From an uncultured Bacillota bacterium (lineage in GTDB: Bacteria; Bacillota; Dehalobacteriia; UBA7702), in the NCBI GenBank assembly GCA_934702375.1, contig CAKUYE010000002.1, positions 144,784-208,783 on the forward strand: a stretch of 64,000 nt of DNA. Direction: 5' to 3'. The notes beneath the pieces were generated by a model. It saw only the letters and a program-made list of their open reading frames with translations, searched no databases and was not told where the DNA came from. The stretch's first letter is position 1; every line of letters starts with the position of its first letter. This document shows positions 7,081 through 16,028 of this stretch, in pieces. The translations under genes were made by a program, and so were the position numbers.

Positions 7081-9276
7081 ATGTTTGAAAACGCACTCAA
7101 GAGAAGTATGGAAGTCGGTGGGCGTACATTGACGCTGGAAACCGGCAAAATGGCAAGACAAGCCAGCGGGGCTGTTTTTGCCAGCTACGGCGATACCCAG
7201 GTTTTGGCAACGGCTGTTGGTTCTACGGAACCCAGAGATGGGATCGACTTTTTCCCTCTTACCGTTGATTATGAAGAAAGATTATATGCCGTTGGGCGTA
7301 TCCCCGGCGGTTTCATTAAAAGAGAAGGTCGACCCACGGAAAAGGCGATCCTCTCCGCTCGTATTACAGACCGTCCTTTAAGACCTTTGTTTCCCAAGGG
7401 CTATAAAAATGATGTTCAGGTCGTGATTACGGTGTTGTCCGTGGAACAGGACAATGCTCCGGATATTCTTGGTATCAACGCCGTATCTGCGGCTCTCCAT
7501 CTTTCCTTTATTCCTTTTATGGGCCCCATCGGTGCTGTTAGTGTTGGCCGTGTCAACGGTGAATTTGTGATTAACCCCACCATTGAACAATGCGCCGAAA
7601 GCGATATGTTTATCGCAATGTGCGGTACTGCCGAAGCCATTAACATGGTGGAATGCAAAGCCGATGAAGTCGGTGAAGATGTGATCCTTGACGGTTTGAT
7701 GTTTGGTCATGAAGCCATCAAAAAGATCGTTGCCTTCATTGAAGATTTCCGTGCCGAAGCATTGGAACGTGGTATTGCCTCGGAAAAACTGGTATTTGTG
7801 AAACCGCCTTTTGATGAAGCCATCGAAAATGAAGTAAAGCCTTTGGCAAAAGAAAAATACGATGCTGTATATCGCAAATGCGCCGGTGAAAAAATCCAGA
7901 AGAAAGAACGGGAAGAGCTCTTTTCTGCGGTTCAGGATGAGATCGTAGCAGAATTTGAAGAAAAATATCCTGAAAATATCGATGAGATCAAAGAAATTAT
8001 CGGTGTTGCTCAAAAAGAAACAGTTCGCCGTATCATCGCTTCGGAAAAACTTCGTGTGGATGGCCGCCATGTGGAAGAAGTTCGCCCGATTTCCTGTGAA
8101 GTTGGCGTATTGGCCAGAACCCATGGCTCCTCGTTGTTTACCCGTGGGGAAACCCAGATTCTCAATATATGTACTCTTGGCTCTTTGAGCGATGAACAGA
8201 TCCTTGATGGTCTTGGTGTGGAAGAATCCAAGCGTTATATGCATCATTACAACTTCCCGCCCTATAGTGTTGGGGAAGCTCGCCCCATGCGCGGCCCCGG
8301 CCGTCGTGAAATCGGTCACGGTGCTTTGGCTGAAAAAGCCCTTGTGCCGATGATTCCTTCGGAAAAAGATTTCCCCTATGCTTTGCGTCTTGTTTCGGAA
8401 GCTATCGCCTCGAACGGTTCTACTTCCATGGGTAGCGTTTGCGCCAGTACGCTTTCGTTGATGGATGCCGGTGTTCCCATCAAAGCTCCCGTTGCCGGTG
8501 TTGCAATGGGGCTGATTAAGGATAACGATGATATTACCATTCTCACCGATATTCAGGGCCTGGAAGATGCTCTTGGCGATATGGACTTTAAAGTGGCCGG
8601 TACTGCCGAAGGTGTTACCGCTATCCAGATGGATATGAAAATCGCAGGGATCACAAGAGAAGTTTTTGTACAGGCTTTGGCTCAGGCGAAAAAAGGTCGT
8701 CTCCATATCCTCGGGAAAATGTTGGAAGCCATTGATAAACCCAGAGCAGAGCTTTCGGAATATGCACCTCGCATCATCAATACCAAGGTACATCCCGATA
8801 AGATCAGAGAAATCATCGGTTCCGGCGGTAAAACCATTAAGAAAATCGTGGAAGAAACCGGCGCAAAGATCGATATTGAAGATGACGGCAGCGTATATAT
8901 TGCTTCTGTGGATGCACAGAAGGGCGAAGCTGCTCTGAAGATTATCGAAGCCATTGTGGAAGAAGTGGAAGTTGGCAAAATCTATGAAGGTACCGTTGTG
9001 AAGATCGCTGATTTCGGCGCCTTTGTTCAGATCATTCCCGGTGTTCTCGATACCTCCGGGAAAGATGGTATGGTACACATTTCCGAACTGATGAAACGCC
9101 GTGTTGAAAAGGTAACGGATCTGCTGAAAGAAGGCGACCGTGTTGTTGTTAAAGTTCTGAATGTGGATCATCAGGGCAAAGTAAAGCTTTCCCGTAAAGC
9201 AGCCATTGCCGAAGGCATTCCCGAAGGCATGAGCGAAAGTCTTCACGGTTCCAAAGTTCAGGAATTGCTGAAATAA
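7081..9276 (+). CDS. pnp: polyribonucleotide nucleotidyltransferase (PNPase)
   Basis: A 731-residue PNPase, the phosphorolytic 3'-5' exoribonuclease. Two RNase PH folds are joined by a helical domain, followed by a KH domain with IIGSGGKTIKK beginning at residue 578 and an S1 domain from about 629 (GKIYEGTVVKIADFGAFVQI). The FFPLTVDYEERLYAVGRIPGG and SDEQILDGLG segments are typical. It follows rpsO as in most Bacillota. GAAAGG lies upstream of the ATG. A large open frame on the opposite strand is a codon-bias shadow. Confidence 0.97.
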   Translation: MFENALKRSMEVGGRTLTLETGKMARQASGAVFASYGDTQVLATAVGSTEPRDGIDFFPLTVDYEERLYAVGRIPGGFIKREGRPTEKAILSARITDRPLRPLFPKGYKNDVQVVITVLSVEQDNAPDILGINAVSAALHLSFIPFMGPIGAVSVGRVNGEFVINPTIEQCAESDMFIAMCGTAEAINMVECKADEVGEDVILDGLMFGHEAIKKIVAFIEDFRAEALERGIASEKLVFVKPPFDEAIENEVKPLAKEKYDAVYRKCAGEKIQKKEREELFSAVQDEIVAEFEEKYPENIDEIKEIIGVAQKETVRRIIASEKLRVDGRHVEEVRPISCEVGVLARTHGSSLFTRGETQILNICTLGSLSDEQILDGLGVEESKRYMHHYNFPPYSVGEARPMRGPGRREIGHGALAEKALVPMIPSEKDFPYALRLVSEAIASNGSTSMGSVCASTLSLMDAGVPIKAPVAGVAMGLIKDNDDITILTDIQGLEDALGDMDFKVAGTAEGVTAIQMDMKIAGITREVFVQALAQAKKGRLHILGKMLEAIDKPRAELSEYAPRIINTKVHPDKIREIIGSGGKTIKKIVEETGAKIDIEDDGSVYIASVDAQKGEAALKIIEAIVEEVEVGKIYEGTVVKIADFGAFVQIIPGVLDTSGKDGMVHISELMKRRVEKVTDLLKEGDRVVVKVLNVDHQGKVKLSRKAAIAEGIPEGMSESLHGSKVQELLK

Positions 9277-9338
9277 AATAGTGTTGTTTCATATTGCCCC
9301 TTTTCTTTGCATAATCTGTCAAAGAAAGGGGGCTCTAT

Positions 9339-10040
9339 ATGATTTCATTGCAAAAACTCAAAAAACGGTGTTGTCTTGGGTTATTGGCATTGGCTTTGCT
9401 GCTTTCCGGCAGCTGGTTGTGGCAGGAGCAGCAGCAAAGAGCCGTTGCTGCCGGTGCACCGGTATATCATGGCAATAGCGGTAAAGGTCAGGTGGCGATT
9501 TGTATTAATGTGGATTGGGGGGAAGAATTTCTTCCCGGGATGCTTGAAACATTGACGCAGCACGATGCTGCTGCCACTTTTTTCCTCACCGGTCGCTGGA
9601 CAGAAAAATTTCCGGATATGGCGAAGGAAATTAAAACCGCCGGAATGGAAATCGGTAATCACGGCTTAAAGCATAACAGTCCAAATGGTATGACCTACGA
9701 AGAAAATGTGGCAGATATTCGTGCTGCCGAGGAAAAAATTGAAGCAGCATTGCATATCCACACAACGCTTTTTGCCCCGGCCGCCGGTGAGATTGATGCC
9801 CAGGTACAAAAAGCCGCGGAGGATTTGGGATATACTTTGATCCTCTGGTCTGTTGATACCATCGATTGGCAGAAGCCGTCTCCGGAAACGATCGTGGAGC
9901 GTGTAACTCAAAAAGTGGAGGACGGCTCCATTATATTAATGCACCCAACGGAAAATACCGCCGCTGCTTTGGATGATATTTTAGCGGTATTGGCCGAAAA
10001 GGAATTAAAGCCGGTGCCGGTGTCGGAATTATTAAAATAA
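9339..10040 (+). CDS. ylxY: YlxY-like membrane-anchored polysaccharide deacetylase-family protein
   Basis: A 233-residue protein with an N-terminal hydrophobic segment (about 11-28) and a NodB-like domain, encoded just after pnp as B. subtilis ylxY is. Motif 1 reads INVDWGEE instead of the usual TFDDG, motif 2 is GNHGLKHN instead of HxxxHP, and the RPPYG loop is replaced by APAAGE. The later LWSVDTIDWQ and ILMHPT motifs are kept. Metal-dependent deacetylase activity is therefore doubtful; a degenerate peptidoglycan-associated role is possible. AGAAAGGGGG is a strong RBS. Confidence 0.85.
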   Translation: MISLQKLKKRCCLGLLALALLLSGSWLWQEQQQRAVAAGAPVYHGNSGKGQVAICINVDWGEEFLPGMLETLTQHDAAATFFLTGRWTEKFPDMAKEIKTAGMEIGNHGLKHNSPNGMTYEENVADIRAAEEKIEAALHIHTTLFAPAAGEIDAQVQKAAEDLGYTLILWSVDTIDWQKPSPETIVERVTQKVEDGSIILMHPTENTAAALDDILAVLAEKELKPVPVSELLK

Positions 10041-10052
10041 ACTGGTAGGAAA

Positions 10053-11279
10053 ATGATAAAGAAAACGATTTTAGAAAATGGCCTTACGGTGGTGACCGAA
10101 TCGATCGATCATGTGCAGTCCATATCTATGGGACTTTGGGTCAAAGCCGGCAGCCGTCACGAAGGGGAGGACCTTGCCGGGATCTCCCATTTTTTAGAAC
10201 ATATGAATTTTAAGGGGACCGCCAAACGCACCGCCAGAGATCTGGCCGAGGTATTGGAGTGCCGCGGCGGTCAGCTTAATGCTTATACCACAAAAGAATA
10301 TACGAACTTCTACTGCCAAACCGTTAAAGAAGATTATGATTTGGCCATGGATGTGTTATCGGATCTGTTTCTTCATTCTGCTTTCCGCAGTGAAGACATG
10401 GAAAAGGAAAAAAAGGTCGTTTTGGAGGAAATCAATCTCTACGAGGACAGTCCGGAAGATCTGGTCATTGACATGCTTAATGAGGTCTGTTGGCCGGAAC
10501 ATCCCTTAGGCAGGCCGATCCTTGGCTATGAAAAGCAGGTCAAAAGTTTTACTCCGGAAATTTTGAAAGCGTACCGGGCAAAGATGTACACCCCGGATCA
10601 CTCCGTTTTGGCAATTGTCGGCAGCTTTGATTATGATGAAATCATTGGCTCCGTAAAAAAATATTTCGGTGATTTTGCCGGCAACGGTATCACTATGCTC
10701 TTTGATGCTCCGCCTTGTCGCAGTGGTTCCATGGTTAAGGAAAAGGATATCGCTCAGGAGCACATATGCATCGGTTTTCCCGCCTATTCCGTTTTTCACG
10801 AGCATTATTATGGCTCCATACTCTTAAACGAATATCTTGGCGGCTGTGCGTCCTCTCTTCTTTTTCAAAAAATCAGAGAAGAGCAGGCGTTATCCTATTC
10901 GGTATATTCTTTTATCACGGCTTATGAGGATACCGGTTTGCTTACGGTATATGCCGGAACTTCTCCGGGGCTTGGCGAAACGGTAAAAGAGCTTTGTTAT
11001 GCCGAGATCGATGCCGTTGCAAAAAACGGTATGCCGAAAGAAAAATTACTTCAGCTGCGTCAGCAGATCAACGGCAGTATGCGTTTGGCTGCGGATAGCC
11101 TGGGCAGCCGTTTGAGTCGTTTAGGCAGAAATGAGCTGTTTTTCCATCGTTATATCCCGGTAGAAGAGGTTGTGGAACGGATCAATGAGGTAACCGTAGA
11201 AGAGATTGCCGCCATTGCAAAGGATGTTTTGGATCCGGATCGTGCGGCATTGGCTTTTTTAGGAGGAAATGCGGAATGA
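10053..11279 (+). CDS. mlpA: M16-family zinc peptidase MlpA-like
   Basis: A 408-residue insulinase-type peptidase. The inverted zinc motif HFLEH occupies residues 46-50, followed by GGQLNAYTTKEYTNFYC and a distal KKVVLEEINLYEDSP segment supplying the third ligand region. Length matches single-chain bacterial M16B proteins (about 400-420). B. subtilis mlpA holds the same position between ylxY and ymxH. The substrate is unknown. It starts 12 nt after ylxY and its stop overlaps dut (ATGA). Confidence 0.93.
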   Translation: MIKKTILENGLTVVTESIDHVQSISMGLWVKAGSRHEGEDLAGISHFLEHMNFKGTAKRTARDLAEVLECRGGQLNAYTTKEYTNFYCQTVKEDYDLAMDVLSDLFLHSAFRSEDMEKEKKVVLEEINLYEDSPEDLVIDMLNEVCWPEHPLGRPILGYEKQVKSFTPEILKAYRAKMYTPDHSVLAIVGSFDYDEIIGSVKKYFGDFAGNGITMLFDAPPCRSGSMVKEKDIAQEHICIGFPAYSVFHEHYYGSILLNEYLGGCASSLLFQKIREEQALSYSVYSFITAYEDTGLLTVYAGTSPGLGETVKELCYAEIDAVAKNGMPKEKLLQLRQQINGSMRLAADSLGSRLSRLGRNELFFHRYIPVEEVVERINEVTVEEIAAIAKDVLDPDRAALAFLGGNAE

Positions 11280-11743
11280 TACGTATGATACAAAATGTCC
11301 CGTTGGAGATTGAATTGCTTCCTTCCTATGAAGGTTTGGCGCTTCCTGCCTATCAGACGGAAGGTGCCGCCGGTTTTGATTTTTTGGCGGCTCTTTCCGA
11401 AGAAGAGAGCGTTGAATTGCTTCCCGGCGATCAGGTGATGATTCCTACGGGATTAAAATTTGCAGTACCTCGTGGCTGTGAGCTTCAGGTGAGACCCCGA
11501 AGCGGCTTGGCGGCGAAAAATAGCATTACGGTATTGAATACGCCCGGTACCATCGACAGTGATTATCGCGGTGAGGTCAAGATCATTCTAATCAACCTGG
11601 GGAAAGAACCGTTTTCCATTAAAAGGGGAATGCGGATTGCCCAGGGAATCCTTGCGCCTTATTATCGCGGTGATTTTACCGTCGTTGATGCCCTTGATGA
11701 AACAGAGCGTGGTGCCGGTGGATTTGGTCATACCGGCGTATAA
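11276..11743 (+). CDS. dut: deoxyuridine 5'-triphosphate nucleotidohydrolase (dUTPase)
   Basis: A 155-residue trimeric-type dUTPase. All five family motifs are visible: AAGFD, RPRSGLAAK, NTPGTIDSDYRGE, GMRIAQGI and the C-terminal RGAGGFGHTG arm. It hydrolyses dUTP to dUMP, keeping uracil out of DNA and feeding thymidylate synthesis. AGGAGG lies 9 nt before the ATG at 11276, within the end of mlpA, so the genes are coupled. Its presence here is an addition relative to the B. subtilis gene order. Confidence 0.96.
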   Translation: MIRMIQNVPLEIELLPSYEGLALPAYQTEGAAGFDFLAALSEEESVELLPGDQVMIPTGLKFAVPRGCELQVRPRSGLAAKNSITVLNTPGTIDSDYRGEVKIILINLGKEPFSIKRGMRIAQGILAPYYRGDFTVVDALDETERGAGGFGHTGV

Positions 11744-11788
11744 AGGACAAGACTCTTTGCATAAGCTGAACCATGGGAGGTTTTGCTT

Positions 11789-12046
11789 ATGTTATTTTCA
11801 GAATTTGCCGGAAAGGTTATCGTAAACCTGGAAAATGGAGAAATATTGGGGGATGTCAGTGAGGCGGATTTGCTGGTTGATGAGATCACCGGCAAGATTG
11901 ATGCCATTTTACTTCCCACCCGCGGTTTCATGTTGAATCGCAGTCATGATGCGGCACAGCTCAGTATCGCCTGGCAGGATGTACGTAAGATCGGTCCGGA
12001 AATCATCGTTGTGGAGATCGACAGCAGTCGAAATCCATTGTGGTAG
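11789..12046 (+). CDS. ymxH: YlmC/YmxH-family PRC-barrel protein
   Basis: An 85-residue PRC-barrel-like protein (VIVNLENGEILGDVSEADLLVDEITGKIDAILLP). The YlmC/YmxH family is widespread in spore-forming Bacillota, and ymxH lies between mlpA and spoVFA in B. subtilis, as here. The function is not established. The ATG at 11789 is preferred because GGGAGG lies 8-9 nt upstream; the in-frame TTG two codons earlier is too close to it. Confidence 0.85.
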   Translation: MLFSEFAGKVIVNLENGEILGDVSEADLLVDEITGKIDAILLPTRGFMLNRSHDAAQLSIAWQDVRKIGPEIIVVEIDSSRNPLW

Positions 12047-12070
12047 ATTAAAATTTAATGGAGAATCGTT

Positions 12071-12850
12071 ATGATGAAATTAGCATTTATTGGTGCAATG
12101 GGAAAAATGGGACGCTCCATGATGGAAGGCGTTTTTCACGAAAAAGATATGGAGATCGTTGGAGCTGTGGATATTTCCGGCATAGGGAAAGAAGTTTTTC
12201 CCGGCAGCGGTGTATTTGTAGAATCGGATATTGCGGAAATGATTCGCACGAAGGATCCGGATATTGTCGTTGATTTTACATCGCCGGCGGTGATTCGGGA
12301 GAATATCCGTGCCGTTCTGGCAATGAAGAAGCATATGGTGGTTGGCACAACAGGACTTACACCGGAAGAATTAGAAGAGATTGACAAGGATGCCCGGGCT
12401 GTCGGTCGTGTTGTGTTTGTTGCGCCGAATTTTGCCTTGGGTGCAGTGCTGATGATGGGATTTGCAGCTCAAGCCGCAAAATACTTTCCCCATGTGGAAG
12501 TGATTGAGCTGCATCATGATCAGAAGAAAGATGCTCCTTCGGGTACGGCTATCAAAACTCTGGAAATGATGGCAAAGGAACGGGAAAAAATTCATCAGGG
12601 ACAAGCCGATGAATTTGAAAAGATTCCCGGTGCCCGGGGTGGTGAATACGAAGGTATGCGAGTGCATAGTGTGCGTTTGCCCGGTTATGTTGCTCATCAG
12701 GAAGTGATCTTTGGTGGTGCAGGACAAACCTTAACGATTCGCCATGATTCTATGAGCAGGGAATCTTTTGTTCCCGGTCTTGTTTTGGCAATTCGTTCCA
12801 TTGCAGATCAAACCCCGGGTTTGATTTATGGTTTGGAAAATATTTTGTAA
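12071..12850 (+). CDS. dapB: 4-hydroxy-tetrahydrodipicolinate reductase
   Basis: A 259-residue DapB. It has an N-terminal NAD(P)-binding Rossmann motif (FIGAMGKMGRSM), VGTTGLTPEEL, and the substrate-binding/catalytic signature ELHHDQKKDAPSGTA. It reduces the DapA product in lysine and diaminopimelate synthesis. Its presence with asd, dapA and dpaAB in one region means the branch to peptidoglycan or lysine (DapB) and the branch to spore dipicolinate (DpaAB) are encoded side by side. GGAGAA precedes tandem ATG codons; the first is used. Confidence 0.96.
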   Translation: MMKLAFIGAMGKMGRSMMEGVFHEKDMEIVGAVDISGIGKEVFPGSGVFVESDIAEMIRTKDPDIVVDFTSPAVIRENIRAVLAMKKHMVVGTTGLTPEELEEIDKDARAVGRVVFVAPNFALGAVLMMGFAAQAAKYFPHVEVIELHHDQKKDAPSGTAIKTLEMMAKEREKIHQGQADEFEKIPGARGGEYEGMRVHSVRLPGYVAHQEVIFGGAGQTLTIRHDSMSRESFVPGLVLAIRSIADQTPGLIYGLENIL

Positions 12851-12888
12851 TTTGAAATGATTTTGATTTGATAGAGTTGTGTTGGCTT

Positions 12889-15036
12889 ATGAAGAAGGAA
12901 CATAGAGAAGAGAAGGAGTCTTTGGCGGCGGAACCGCAGAAGTATACCGAAGCAACAACGAAACAATTTTTAACATACCTGGCATTTTTTATTGTCAGCT
13001 TTGTCTTTTTAGAATTGTTTTACCATATTTTTGCCTATGGCCAGCTTGGTACACGGATCTATATGCCGATCATTTTTGGTATTGTATGGGGTGCTGTTTT
13101 CGGATTTTTTGCGATGCTTTGCCGACCTCGCGGCAGAATGGTTTACACCTTTATTGTGTTATTGATAAGCTGGCTTTTCATTGCCGCTCAATTGGTGTAT
13201 TTCCATATTTTTGGGACAAGTCTTTCTCTATCCCAATTTGGCATGGGTACCGATGCTGTGACTTCTTTTTGGCGTGAGCTTTTGGCGGCCATGGGAGATA
13301 TTTGGTATCAACTCCTCTTTTTACTTGTGCCTTTTATCCTTTTCATCTTATTTTCTTTTGTGAAAAAGCCCTGGCAAGGGATAACCTTTGGGTGGAAAAA
13401 GGATCTGATTGCTCTTGCATTGGTGGTTGTGACTTATGGAGCTTCCCTTGGAATGCTGTTTATCGGCGGTACTTCGGCATATAGCTGCTATGACTTATAC
13501 CACAGCAGTGCCATGTCAACGGATCTCAGTGTGAAGGGTTTAGGGGTCATGACGACAGCCCGATTGGAGATCAAATATATGCTCTTTGGCAGTGATGAAA
13601 ACCTTTCCGATGTTCTGGCAAAGGAAGGGGAACAGGCGGCACTTTCCGATACGGATATTTACAATATGCTGGAAATCGATTTTGACGCAATGGCTGCGGA
13701 AGAAAAAAACAGTAACGTTAAGGCCTTGGATGAATATTTTTCAACTGCTCAGGCTACGAAAAAGAATGATTATACCGGTTATTTCAAAGGCTATAATCTA
13801 ATCGAGTTGTGCTGTGAATCCTTTTCTCCTGTTTTCATTGACAAAGAGCTTACGCCGATGCTTTATAAAATGTATCATGGCGGTTTTGTCTTTCGCAATT
13901 TTTACTCTCCCTGGGAATCCAACACAACCAACGGAGAGTACACGATGTGTATGGGACTTTTCCCGGACAACTCCCGCAGCAAGAGCAACGGCAGCTTTAA
14001 GGCTTCTGCCAATAACGAAGTTCCTTTTTGTCTTGGTAATATGTTTGGCTCCATTGGTGTTCCTGCTTATGGATATCATAATTACGAGGGATACTATTAT
14101 TGCCGCAATAAAACCTATCCCAATATGGGATTGGAATGTAAATTTGCCAAAGATGGCATGACGTTTACCAGTTCCTGGCCGGCATCGGATCTGGAAATGA
14201 TGGAGCAGTCCGTGCCGGATTATATCGATGACGATCAGTTCTTTGTCCACTATATGACCTTTAGCGGCCATTATCGCTATGAGTATAATCAAAATGCCAT
14301 GGTGCGGTTGAATTGGGATAAAGTGAAAAATCTTGATTATTCGGAAAAAGTCAAGGCTTATATTTCTTGTAATCTGGAATTGGAATATGCTTTGGAAAAC
14401 CTGGTGAAACAGCTAACGGATGCAGGGATTGCAGATCATACGGTGATCGCTTTAAGCTGTGACCATTTTCCTTACGGCTTGACCTTGGAGGAATATTCGG
14501 AATTGGCCGGACATGAGGTGGATAATGATTTTGGCAAATACAAAAATGCCTTTATTCTTTGGACACCTTCCATGGATATACCGATCAAAGTCGATGAGCC
14601 CATGGGCTCCGTAGATATTTTACCCACTTTACTTAATTTGTGGGGATTTGATTATGACTCCCGGCTTCTGGTTGGAAAAGATATTTTTGCGGATGGCTCT
14701 CATATTGCCATTCTTAGCAACGGCAGCTTTATTACCGATAAAGTGCGTTATAACAGCAGTACCGGAGAAGTGGAATATCTTGTAGAGGAATCTCGGGTTA
14801 CCGATTCCTATATTGAAAGCTGGATCGAAGAGGTAAAGCGTCGTTTTGCGATTTCTACGGAAATTCTCAATACCGATTATTATCGCTATGTAATGGAGGC
14901 TTTGGAGCAGCCGCCAAAGAATACCGCGGAAGCCTCGGAAACGGATGATGCTGCCGATACCGAAAAATCGGAAAATAATGATGGGGAAGGGAATCGCCGG
15001 AATCATCAACCTACCGACCCAACAGAAGATTATTAA
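12889..15036 (+). CDS. LtaS-like membrane sulfatase-family phosphoglycerol transferase
   Basis: About 715 residues. Five membrane segments lie in the first 220 residues (beginning near FLTYLAFFIVSFVF, IIFGIVWGAVFG, FIVLLISWLFIAA, LLFLLVPFILF and IALALVVVTYG), then an extracellular alkaline-phosphatase/sulfatase domain. LIELCCESFSP and the nucleophile-region ESNTTNGEYT match LtaS-type enzymes, as does the downstream ALSCDHFPYG metal site (Asp-His). Such enzymes transfer phosphoglycerol to lipoteichoic acid or other glycopolymers. The C-terminal tail (last 40 residues) is acidic and low-complexity. The start is uncertain: ATG 12889 has only a weak RBS, and a TTG seven codons upstream is the alternative. 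Confidence 0.85.
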   Translation: MKKEHREEKESLAAEPQKYTEATTKQFLTYLAFFIVSFVFLELFYHIFAYGQLGTRIYMPIIFGIVWGAVFGFFAMLCRPRGRMVYTFIVLLISWLFIAAQLVYFHIFGTSLSLSQFGMGTDAVTSFWRELLAAMGDIWYQLLFLLVPFILFILFSFVKKPWQGITFGWKKDLIALALVVVTYGASLGMLFIGGTSAYSCYDLYHSSAMSTDLSVKGLGVMTTARLEIKYMLFGSDENLSDVLAKEGEQAALSDTDIYNMLEIDFDAMAAEEKNSNVKALDEYFSTAQATKKNDYTGYFKGYNLIELCCESFSPVFIDKELTPMLYKMYHGGFVFRNFYSPWESNTTNGEYTMCMGLFPDNSRSKSNGSFKASANNEVPFCLGNMFGSIGVPAYGYHNYEGYYYCRNKTYPNMGLECKFAKDGMTFTSSWPASDLEMMEQSVPDYIDDDQFFVHYMTFSGHYRYEYNQNAMVRLNWDKVKNLDYSEKVKAYISCNLELEYALENLVKQLTDAGIADHTVIALSCDHFPYGLTLEEYSELAGHEVDNDFGKYKNAFILWTPSMDIPIKVDEPMGSVDILPTLLNLWGFDYDSRLLVGKDIFADGSHIAILSNGSFITDKVRYNSSTGEVEYLVEESRVTDSYIESWIEEVKRRFAISTEILNTDYYRYVMEALEQPPKNTAEASETDDAADTEKSENNDGEGNRRNHQPTDPTEDY

Positions 15037-15049
15037 TATATGCGAAAAA

Positions 15050-15088
15050 GCCTTTGCAAATGACAACATTTTGCAAAGGTCTTTTTTG
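15050..15088 (+). terminator. intrinsic terminator after the LtaS-like gene
   Basis: 10-bp stem CCTTTGCAAA / TTTGCAAAGG (15051-15060 and 15070-15079), 9-nt loop, then TCTTTTTT. Confidence 0.88.
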
Positions 15089-15093
15089 TACAG

Positions 15094-15123
15094 GCACGGA
15101 ACATGGACTTTTTCCATATCTTG
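15094..15123 (+). promoter_or_regulatory. candidate sigma-K-type promoter for dpaAB
   Basis: GCAC (15094-15097), then 17 nt, then CATATCTTG (15115-15123), close to the sigma-K consensus (AC element, then CATANNNTA) with one mismatch. It lies between the preceding terminator and dpaA. In B. subtilis the spoVF (dpaAB) operon is sigma-K dependent, and a SigK gene lies in this window at 46331. Assignment is by pattern only. Confidence 0.45.
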
Positions 15124-15155
15124 AAAGCAGGAAGCAAAGATAGGGAGCGGTATTT

Positions 15156-16028
15156 ATGACGATGAAAGTAGCCCTCATGGGAGGGGCATTGCGAGAGCAG
15201 ATCGTAGCCGATCATCTTAGGGAAAAAGGTTTTCGCATTGCCACCTATGCGATGAAAGATATGAGGTCAACGGATGTTAAGTCGGCAGAGGTATGCTTGA
15301 AAGATGCTTCTGCTTTGATATTGCCGGTGCGCAGCAATGACAGAGAAGGCTTGATCGGTGGAAGTTCCTCTGCGTGTCCGGTTGCTTTAAATGAGAAGGT
15401 TCTAAACACAATGGGAGATCGTGCTCCCATTTATTGCGGGATTGCATCCGAGGAACTTCGGAGCATGGCAAAAAAAACGGAGCACCCTCTGTATGAAGTG
15501 ATGGAGCATGATGATATTGCGATACCAAATGCCGTATTGACGGCAGAGGGGACGCTGTTTTATGTTATGGAGCAGCTTTCGGTTGGTTTGAGGGAGCTGC
15601 ATATTGCTGTTTTTGGTTATGGAAGAGTGGGGAAGGCTTGCGCAGAATTGTTTTCTGCCGTTGGTTCCAGGGTTACTGTTTTTTGCAGGCAGCGCTCGGA
15701 TTGGGAAGCCGGACGTGAGCATGGTTTTGATATGCGCTATTATGGCGGTACCGGAGCGATATTGCCAAAGGCAGATGTCCTTATCAATACGGTTCCTGCC
15801 ATTGTTGTGACGGAAGAAATAATGAAACAGCTGAAGCCCAAATGTCATATCATTGATCTGGCATCTTATCCCGGTGGTGTAGAGCCGGTACCCAAGGAAA
15901 CCTATGATCTTTTTTCGGTGATGCTCCCGGGAATTCCCGGAAAGTATGCTCCGATCACGGCCGGGCGCATTTTGGCGGAATATTATGAAAGGGAATTAGA
16001 AAAACAGAAAGGAGGTGCCGGTTCTTGA
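15156..16028 (+). CDS. dpaA: dipicolinate synthase subunit A
   Basis: A 290-residue DpaA (SpoVFA). It has an N-terminal domain with MGGALREQ and a C-terminal Rossmann domain with VFGYGRVGKACA, INTVPAIVV and IIDLASYPGG. DpaA with DpaB oxidises dihydrodipicolinate to dipicolinic acid in the mother cell; the product is taken up by the forespore. The gene starts after a terminator, so it opens a new transcription unit. GGGAGCGG precedes the ATG. The reading frame overlaps dpaB by 4 nt. Confidence 0.95.
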   Translation: MTMKVALMGGALREQIVADHLREKGFRIATYAMKDMRSTDVKSAEVCLKDASALILPVRSNDREGLIGGSSSACPVALNEKVLNTMGDRAPIYCGIASEELRSMAKKTEHPLYEVMEHDDIAIPNAVLTAEGTLFYVMEQLSVGLRELHIAVFGYGRVGKACAELFSAVGSRVTVFCRQRSDWEAGREHGFDMRYYGGTGAILPKADVLINTVPAIVVTEEIMKQLKPKCHIIDLASYPGGVEPVPKETYDLFSVMLPGIPGKYAPITAGRILAEYYERELEKQKGGAGS

